A stretch of 64,000 nt of DNA, taken from the NCBI RefSeq assembly GCF_002099425.1, contig NW_018344037.1, positions 9,447,001-9,511,000 of the forward strand, given 5' to 3'. Within the stretch, counting starts at the first letter, position 1; every line of letters begins with the position of its first letter. This document shows, one piece after another, positions 56,410 through 64,000 of the stretch. The translations under genes and the position numbers were made by a program. This DNA is from Phascolarctos cinereus. Lineage: Eukaryota; Chordata; Mammalia; Diprotodontia; Phascolarctidae. The notes under the pieces were generated by a model. That model saw only the letters and a program-made list of their open reading frames with translations, did not search any database and was not told the DNA's origin.

Positions 56410-57950
56410 TTAAGTAGTAACAGAAAAATAAAATAACAGAGAGCCAATGATACAAGAAAGTACATAATCAATTCTCTAAAGAAGTTCTAAAATCCCATGC
56501 TTAATCATCATCTTTTCTTCCAATTTTGTCTTATCTGGAATCATAGAATATTAATAGGAATCACAACCTTGTGCTACATTCCAACAAAATATGAACTTTC
56601 TCTTTTCAGTATGTATAATGATGTCATAACACTGAAACTTGAAAATTAGAAAGGTATGTGGGTCTGCAATGCTATAGTCCATTCTAGTTGCCCAATAAAA
56701 TATGTTCAATAGTAATAGGAGTGGCCTTCACCATCTCCCATTTCTTTCCCCTTTTAATATAATGGCAACATGCAGAGTAATACACAAAACATAGATTTTG
56801 GGGGACAGGGAATGAATTAGGATTATGAATTTTATCGATTATTATGAATCTATATAAAACAAGATGCTTAATAGAAGTAAAATTGGAAAAAAGCACAAAA
56901 ATAAGAAAAAATATATACTATAAAAAAAAAACCTCCTTCACCTGCATAGCTAGAAAACACTTGATCACTGAATAGAGAAGTGCTGTTGCTAAGAGCAACA
57001 TTAAGTTAGAATATGTGCTTATCTGTAAAATCATATGAACAGATTTGGTAGAAGTCTACGAGCAGCATAATCTCATAAAGAAGCAAATACAAATGTAAGG
57101 GAAAACATATTTATAACAAATTCTTCATCATTATGGTGGAGGTACCATATTTGAACTCAAATTTCACAAACTTATATTTATCTTTTGAAGAAGGGGAAAT
57201 GACTTTGCAGAAAATAAACATGAGAAAAACACATGGACTAGTTAAAATATGTAGAGAAGAGATCCATGCTGGAGATGCCAATTTTCAAGGCAGTGAGAAA
57301 TTAAATCTCAGGATATTGAAAGGGGGTGGGTGGCATATGAAAGGCCAGGTGAAAGTTGGAAATCTCTCAGACCTTATTGTTGTCCCCTCCCCCAAATGAA
57401 ACCAAGAACAGTTACTACTGACTCATATGTAATATGGTGGATTCTTGATCTATGCAGAGTTTTAATTTTTAATATGAGAACAATCTATACATGCATTGAG
57501 TCCATCCTTAATGGATGAATTTATTATTAGAAGGAATTAACAAAAATATATCCCATAATATAGGAAATCTTTAAATCATGGACTTTAATAAAAGGTGTAG
57601 AGGAAAAAAGATTCATTGTACTTATAGTTGGTAATTGAAAAAATATTAAATAGGAAAAAATTCTACCTTAAGGGATCTTGTTCAACAAAGAAAGGCTCCT
57701 CATGTATTGCAGTCATAAAAAAACTCCTTGAACCATGGAATAACAAAGAGAATGGTGCTTGTTTTTTTTTTTTAATTACTTTCCACTTAGTAATGGCACA
57801 TATGCATAAAACGGAAAGATATATAATGGTCAAGGGTATTTGTTACTTTAAGTGAGGATGTGTAATGCAGAGTTTTAGTGGAAATGATTTCTGACAGAAG
57901 GTGCAATTCCCCCATATGCTCATGTTTTAGGATGACATTGTGCTGATTGT
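56410..57950. other. No gene seen, unassigned A/T-rich DNA
   Basis: Frames of 60-88 codons on the plus strand (57133-57855) show no motif. No repeat family is recognised. Confidence 0.4.
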
Positions 57951-57954
57951 AATA

Positions 57955-58330
57955 TACTGCGTCTAGTATAGAGGGGGGAAAAGAGAGAAGAGGGACTGGG
58001 ACAGAGCCTTGTGATGCACTCACATTTAGTGGACGTGATTTGAAGATGTAGCAAAGGTGTCTGAGGAGTAATCTGTGATAGTAGGAAAACCAAAACACTA
58101 CAGTGCTGTGAAAATCCATAGAGGTGAGAGAACTTAGGAGGTGACTGACAGAGTCAGATGCTACAGAGGTGAAGAATTATGAGAATTGTGATTTGGCAAT
58201 AAAGAGATCATTAGTAATTTTGAGAGAACAGTTTCATTTGAACGATGAGGCTAAAAACAAGTTTGCAAAGGAATAAGAGCAGTGAAGACGCTTAAGTGGA
58301 GACAGCTTTTTCAAGGAGTTTAGCCGTATC
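57955..58330 (-). mobile_element. L2 RT-region fragment, antisense
   Basis: 'GGGACTGGGACAGAGCCTTG', 'ATTTGGCAATAAAGAGATCA' and 'TTAGTAATTTTGAGAGAACA' are reverse complements of conserved L2 segments upstream of the 3' third. The 110-codon minus frame 57787-58119 crosses into it but has stops on the L2 path. Confidence 0.75.
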
Positions 58331-58334
58331 ATAT

Positions 58335-58400
58335 ATCTATACATGCAGATATAGCTATATATCTATCTGTCTATATATATATCTATATCTGTATGTGTGA
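58335..58400. repeat. (TATC)/(TA)-rich simple sequence
   Basis: Interrupted TATA and TATC units. Confidence 0.8.
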
Positions 58401-60000
58401 TATCAAATATCAAAATATATGTTCATTTGACTTTCAGGTTCCTATCAAATTATTCATAGTATTTTTCTACCACTAGCAATAAATATTGGTGCATATGCTG
58501 CAATTATTTTCATGATCATATTTTGACAAATACGTATCATTAGTGCTGTAAAATGTGATGACCACATATCTCATGAAGTAATGTTTCTTGAAATTCCTGG
58601 GCATAAGATAAAACTCACTGAACCAATTCCTTTCTTTGCCTCTTCAAAGAATATTGAAGAGGTCCTTCCATTTAATTTCTTCTATTCTTCTTTTGTTTAC
58701 AGCAATTGAATTGAGGTGGAGCTAAGAGTCCTAAGGGCCAATAAGCACTTTCTATATTCAAAAGTTCTAGGTAGTTTTCTTGTTTTATTTCCTACATTAT
58801 GTTTTCAGGTTTTTCAGCTTGTTACATTTTTATGGCCCTTTTCCTCTTTGAATCCTGCCTTTGAGAACAATGGTTTTTGCTTATAGAGATATCCTGGGTT
58901 CTCTTAACATTGCTGGGTTTTTTTGGTTCTCTTCTTCCAAATTGCCCTTCACTTAATTATATTTTTATTCCCAGTTTGTTGTTCTATCTTCCATTTCCTT
59001 GAAGGGACACAACACTCCCATGGATCCAAGTTTTTCTATTCTGCTAATTGTTTCTGCTGTGCATAAATAAATTTTTCCATTTGTTCCTCCTAATTTCTTA
59101 TCTACAGATTCTGATTTCTCTCCTGAAACATTCTGAAACATCCTGCTGTGATTCTATATTCTCTTAGGAATACACAGGATGATTTTTATCAGTTTTTAGT
59201 TCAATTTATTTTGTCTTTCAATGTTTATTTAGAATTATTTGTCACCTTTGGGATATTTTGGGTTTACTGTTCCTTATAATTTTAGTATTCCTTTTACTTA
59301 TTTATCTGCTTTTGCTGTATATATTAAATTGAATTTTCTTTATCTATCTTTGTTGGCTTTAGCATTTTTCCCCTTCTTTATGTCCCCTTGTACTCACTTT
59401 TTGACTCTTGCCCTTTTGGTGGAAGATATTGACCTAGGACTATCTCAGCCTCCTCCCACATTGAGGAATATATAAACTTTTCACCTTGATCACTTACCCA
59501 GGTAGCTTCTGGGGGTAGAACTAGCCCCACCTGGTTTGTAGCTCTCTTTCCTTCAGCCTTGGTGAAATCCTACATAACTAATCTATTGTTTTAGTTCTCT
59601 CAGTTCCTTAATTGTCTAACTTGGTTGAGTTAGCATGAGGTAACTTTTTGCAGTATTAGGGGAGGATAAGATAAGTATTTGCACAAAACCCTTGGAAGAA
59701 AGATAGTAGTGGCTTGTGGTAACGGAAGCTGTAGCACAAGGATGGGTCCCAAAACACAAGCCAGTGGGTTCATTTCTGAGCCCCGGCAGAATGTGGGATT
59801 TGGTAGAGAAGGGATGGTGAATGAATATGTTTAGAATTAGAATTCTTCATTGTTAAATTATGAGGATTTTATCTTGTTGGGCTCTTGCTTTACGGATATA
59901 GTTCTCATTACTCTCCTTCTGATGCATAATTCCTTTTTTTTTAATTTTGAGAGTTAGTAGGAAGAGGAAAAAGTATTTATTTGTTCATCTTATTAGTCAT
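58400..60000. other. Unassigned, partly T-rich stretch
   Basis: 58650-59640 has the pyrimidine-rich texture of an antisense LINE on the plus strand, but I could not match it to a family. No gene is seen. Confidence 0.35.
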
Positions 60001-60650
60001 GTAAGAAGTGTAAAGAATGGAAGAAATATAAGGCCAGCAGTTAGGGAAAGTTCATGCATATGAGTATTTACCCATTGAGATTAACAACAAATAGAGGCAA
60101 AGGCAGGTGTCAAAATTATTAAAGAAGGTGGCGGCAGACTGTCCTGGAGGTGAATATGCAGCAATACATAAAAAGGATTAGATTTGGGCATGTGGAATAA
60201 TTAATGTCATGGATGTAAAAGAAGGCAAGCTTGTTGAAGCTAGATGAACAACAGTGTGGAAGTGGCAGGATGATAAAGAGGATGACTTCCCTGCATGGTG
60301 ACTGTGTGAGTCTGAAGACATGAGATGAAAGATTGGAAGGTTTAGAAAGAGTAGATGGAAAGAATGAATGACCTAAGGACTTCACACTAATCTCTCTAAC
60401 CTTTGGAAATTTAGCAAATGTGAGGCTAACTGAAAGAAAACTTGCATGAGCTCCCAAGTTATAAATCTGTCTTCTTATCTGAGGCTGTGAAATAGACATA
60501 AATAAAGAAGAATTTGTAGAGTAACAATAGTAGTAAAAGTAAATCACCAGAAACATGTTAGGTAAATGTTCTCTATTTTTGAGAAGTTTAAAGTCATTCA
60601 CCTGTAAGAATGAAGGCACTTCTGTTTAGTAATCAAATAAGTTAGCAAAC
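60000..60650. other. Purine-rich unassigned block with the longest frame
   Basis: The 166-codon minus frame at 60119-60619 is the longest in the window. It lacks a recognisable domain, and the purine-rich plus strand (few complementary TAA/TAG/TGA on the minus strand) can explain it. The texture resembles the block at 13450-14010. Confidence 0.35.
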
Positions 60651-60783
60651 TATAGGTGCATAGCACATCAATATGTACAAATTTGTTTAACAGTTGACAA
60701 GAATTGGGTATCTTTAATATGTTTACTTCTAATATATCTATGTTATTCAACATATGATATACAAAGAAAGACTATGCTTTAGA

Positions 60784-61045
60784 GGAAGCTAAATGGGTCA
60801 GTGAATAGAGTGTTGGATGTGGAGTTAGGAAGACCTGAGCTTAAATCCTGACTTAGATGCATACTATGTGACCCAGTGCAAGTTTCTGAACCTCTTGTTG
60901 ACTGTTTCCTCATTTGTAAAAGTAGTATAATAATAGCACTTACTTCAAAGAGGTATTATGAAGAGAAAACGAGATAAAGGAGATTTTTTAAAAAGGTCAT
61001 TGTAGACCTTAAAGCACTACATAAATGATAATTCTGATTATGTAT
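60784..61045 (+). mobile_element. MIR/CORE-SINE, near full length
   Basis: 'AAATGGGTCAGTGAATAGAG', 'GGAGTTAGGAAGACCTGAGC', 'GACTGTTTCCTCATTTGTAA' and 'GACCTTAAAGCACTACATAA' give the tRNA head to the L2-like end. Confidence 0.88.
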
Positions 61046-61099
61046 TATTGTACATCTATATATATCATATATTATTATTATCTTTGTATTATTTTATTA

Positions 61100-61358
61100 A
61101 TTTTAACTGAATCTTCTATAGATATCTTTAACTCAACATGTCAAAACCTAAATCACTATCTTTTCCCCTAAAGCATCCTCCACCTCCTACCTTCCCTGTT
61201 ACTGTAGAGGACAATACCTCTCTGTCACTCAGGCTCACAACCTAGTTCTCATCCTCAACTCCTCACTATCTCTCCCCTCCCTTCCCCCATATCCAGTCTA
61301 TTGCCAAGGCCAGTCAATTTTGTCTTTGCAACATCTTTATGATACTCCACCCTTTTTT
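61100..61358 (+). mobile_element. L2 LINE, upstream part of interrupted copy
   Basis: 'ACTCAACATGTCAAAACCTA', 'CATCCTCAACTCCTCACTAT' and 'CATATCCAGTCTATTGCCAA' are successive sense L2 segments. The copy is cut by the SINE that follows. Confidence 0.85.
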
Positions 61359-61600
61359 GAGGTAGCTAGATGGCTCAGTGGATAGAGTGCTGGATAGAGT
61401 CAGGAAGGACTGAGTTCAAATGTGGCCTTAGTTGCTTACTATCTGTGTGACCCTGGGTAAGTCACTTCACCTCTGTTTGCCTTGATCCACTAGAAAAGAA
61501 ATGGCAAAGCATTCCAGTATCTTTGCCAAGAAAACCCCATGGACAGTATTGGCATGATATGGTCCATGGGGTAACAAAGAGTTGGCCATCACAACAACAA
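61359..61600 (+). mobile_element. MAR1-type SINE (RTE/BovB-like tail) nested in L2
   Basis: The head 'GAGGTAGCTAGATGGCTCAG', 'TGTGTGACCCTGGGTAAGTC', 'AAATGGCAAAGCATTCCAGT', 'ATCTTTGCCAAGAAAACCCC' and an (ACA)n tail at 61590-61600. Sense orientation, full length. Confidence 0.92.
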
Positions 61601-62205
61601 GGTCTGCCTGCTTCAAGTCTCTCCCCACTATATTCTGTCCACCACTGAGCCATTATATTGATTTTCCTAAAGCACAAGTCCAACCATGTCTCTGCTCCCT
61701 ACTTAGTAAATTCCACTGGCACCCTGTCACCTCCAGGATCAAATACAAATCCTGTTTGGTGTTCAAAGCGCTTCATAAGCTAGCCCCTTCTTATCTCTCC
61801 AGTCTCCTTGCACTTTACTCCCTACCTCATATTCCTGGATCCAGTGACATTGGTCTCCTTGCTGGTTTATGGAAAAAAAAAATACTCTGTCTCTCAGCTT
61901 TGGGGATTTTGTCTGAAAGTCCCCCATGCTTGGAACACTCTCCCTCCTTATCTCCAACTATTTATTTCCCTGACTTCTTATAAGTCCCAACTAAAATCCC
62001 ATCTTCTACTGGAAGACTTCCTCAATCTCTTTTAATTCTAATGCCTTTTCTCTCTGTTTCTCAGTACTTAGCTCCTTTATACATATTCGTTTTCCTATTG
62101 TCTCTCCCATTAGATTGTGAGCTGCAGGAGGGCAGGGATTATCTTTTGTCCCTTTTTGAATCCCCAAAGCAGATGTTTAATAAATGTTTGTTGACTCTTA
62201 TGGTT
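61601..62205 (+). mobile_element. L2 LINE, downstream part to its 3' terminus
   Basis: It resumes at 'GGTCTGCCTGCTTCAAGTCT'. 'TCCTAAAGCACAAGTCCAAC', 'CCTCCAGGATCAAATACAAA', 'GATTGTGAGCTGCAGGAGGG' and 'GTTTAATAAATGTTTGTTGA' follow. This is the best-preserved L2 terminus in the window. The 133-codon plus frame 61582-61983 is a chance frame. Confidence 0.92.
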
Positions 62206-63515
62206 ACTATTAATATATCAGTAGATTAAAGACTTAGACTAAATCCCAAACGCCAGAGGGATTGACTAATTGACATACTGATCTTTCTTTGGTTTTAAAT
62301 ACTTTACTGATCTTTTTTGTGTTTTCACTCTCTCTGTCTTTTAAAAGTCTGTCTGGGAACAGTGACCTATGCTTGCATTGACTCAATTTCATCTCCACTT
62401 ATTTAAATCAAAGGTTTGGTCAGAATAACTATATTTTGATTTGGTGCCCAGAAGAATGCTAAGGAACACAAAGTATCCAGCAAATAACCCCATTTTGGTT
62501 TCTAAGCGTAGCACTTTCAAGAATGAAAAACCTTTGAAATCTTTATGTACCTGGGAAATATGAGGTAGTTTGAAGAAAAGGAGACCTGCTTATAGAATTT
62601 TGCATTATGGCATTTTGAAGCTGTGTTATTATCAAGCTTTAGTAATTGTAAAACATGTGAATAAACTGGAAAATCAAGAAAATAAATTATTTCCAAGGTG
62701 TTGTCTCTCAAACCAACAAAATTATAGAAAGTAGCATGACAACCAAGGGTTTAGTATTCTATTTATTGAAAGAATATTTTAGGGAAAATTCCTAATGAAT
62801 TTCTGAGCACACGTAAAGTACTAGGTGTTCATTTTTATTTTCAGTTCTGGGATTAGAAGGAAAAAAAAGTTCTGCTTTTAAATTTCTATGCACATGTTTC
62901 TATACACCTAGTTTTAATTAGACTTTTGTCCCAGTACTGCCCACCTTTAGGGTCTTCTATGACAAACTTATGTATTTTTCATCATCAATTTGCTTGAATT
63001 TTGATCTGAGGATCTCTAGCTCAGTCAGCTTCAAAGCTTACCTCTGCACAAGCTGAATTAATTATACACAACTAGCTTATTCTTATGGGCTTTTTTTTTT
63101 AATCAGAAGCTGGCAGAAAGAAATTCCTTTGTGTATCTTAAATTATATTCAAAACAAGGAAAAACAAGAAATGAAAAACAAGGCAAATGTTTTAGATATA
63201 CCTCAGGAAGTTTACTGACAGTTTGTATATTCCTTATTTTTATAAAAAAGGTCTTAGTAAATTAAAACCCTAGAGTATGTCATAGTTAATAATCTACTTA
63301 ATATTGATTTTCTTTCCACTTAAACTTTGATGGATCTGTAATTTCACCAGCATTCACTCCTTCCACTCATCCTCTGCCTTCTCCTATACTGTTTCTATAC
63401 ATGTTTTTGAATGCATCCCCTAGAGAGAATCAGTCCAATACACTGGATGACTTTTTCTGAATAATTTCATATCTTCTGAGGTATATTTCCACCAAGTTTA
63501 AATATTAGCTACTGC
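62206..63515. other. No gene seen, unassigned DNA
   Basis: No repeat family or exon recognised. Confidence 0.45.
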
Positions 63516-63519
63516 TAAA

Positions 63520-63965
63520 AAGAAATTCTCAGCTTTCCTGATTTCTCTCTAGCATTTGATGCTGTTGACTATGCTCTGCTCCCAGATACTTTCTCTTCTT
63601 TGCATTTTTGTGACACTGTTTTCTCTTGGTTCTATCAATAATTAATAACTGCTTTGTGTTTGATTTTCAAAATCCATTTTGTTGGATTTTCGTCAATATC
63701 CCTCCTTCCTTTGGATTTTCTCTAAGGCCCTATCTTTAGGCTCTTCTCTTTTTCATACTCTCTCCTTTGGTTACTCTACCAACGACTATAAGTTCTGTCC
63801 TACTCTTTATGCTGAGGAATACAAGATCTATATATTGTGCTTTTTGTATATTACTTTCATTCACAAATCCTCTCGTTCAGACACATTAGGCTTCTTGCTA
63901 TTCCATCTTTCATTTCCATGATATTGTAGAGATTGTCTTTCATGAAGAGAATATACATCTCAGAA
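63520..63965 (+). mobile_element. L2 RT-region fragment, sense
   Basis: 'AGCATTTGATGCTGTTGACT', 'TTTTGTGACACTGTTTTCTC' and 'AAGGCCCTATCTTTAGGCTC' match the L2 coding region ('gcatttgacactgttgacc...'), followed by degenerate downstream segments. The parent copy probably ends outside or near the right edge. Confidence 0.75.
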
Positions 63966-64000
63966 GCTCAGTTTTCCTTTAGAACATAGCTCAGCCCAAG

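Noticed and set aside
60119-60619. 166-codon open frame on the minus strand as a gene
   Set aside because: No domain, signal or motif. It lies in a purine-rich stretch where minus-strand stops are rare, with no promoter, splice or neighbouring exon evidence.

Overview
The window reads as nuclear genomic DNA of a marsupial. The basis is the repeat vocabulary. There are tRNA-derived CORE-SINEs ending in the 'CCACCTAGCTGCCCC' type of tRNA-like head, some with an RTE/BovB-like tail. There are L1-related elements with the ORF1, 5' end and 3' end style that I recognise from marsupial L1/HAL1, many old L2 (CR1-clade) 3' ends, and hAT-type miniature DNA transposons. The repeat families and orientations were recognised by eye from remembered consensus sequences, so boundaries are approximate (usually within 10-30 bp). 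The species cannot be fixed from this.

I found no host protein-coding exon, tRNA, rRNA, snRNA, CRISPR or CpG-island-like segment. The open frames present are short. They fall inside antisense L1, in dinucleotide repeats, or in A/T-rich DNA, and none looks like a conserved host protein. The window is best described as intergenic or deep intronic, A/T-rich and dense in old retroposons.

Layout. 1-0.4 kb: antisense L1 ORF1 piece running off the left edge. 0.9-3.0 kb: L2 and MIR/CORE-SINE pieces. 3.1-7.6 kb: mostly unannotated DNA with (TA)/(CA)/(TG) tracts. 8-20 kb: a run of MIR/CORE-SINE and L2 fragments in both orientations, including one tRNA-SINE with a clean 13-bp target-site duplication and a convergent L2 pair. 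20-25 kb: a (TTCC)n tract, a hAT-like MITE and an L2. 25.2-28.9 kb: L2, then an almost end-to-end HAL1-like element (ORF1 but no ORF2) with a second partial tail. 31.2-34.8 kb and 38.7-41.7 kb: two minus-strand L1 copies that keep both ends but have lost large internal parts. 35-38 kb: SINE cluster beside a 1.3-kb stretch without recognisable repeats. 41.9-44.5 kb: several L2 3' ends, a long (TG)n tract and a MER5A-like fossil. 45-50 kb: mostly unassigned DNA with a palindromic hairpin. 50-58 kb: hAT element with a nested SINE, L2, SINEs, (TG)n and another hAT/Charlie-like element. 58-64 kb: unassigned T-rich and purine-rich stretches, then a long L2 interrupted by a SINE, and a last L2 piece.

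No genes act together here. The biology is the history of retroposition: SINEs nested in hAT and L2 copies give relative ages, and three L1-lineage copies retain both termini while lacking most of ORF2. No retrovirus, LTR element, Polinton or toxin gene was recognised.
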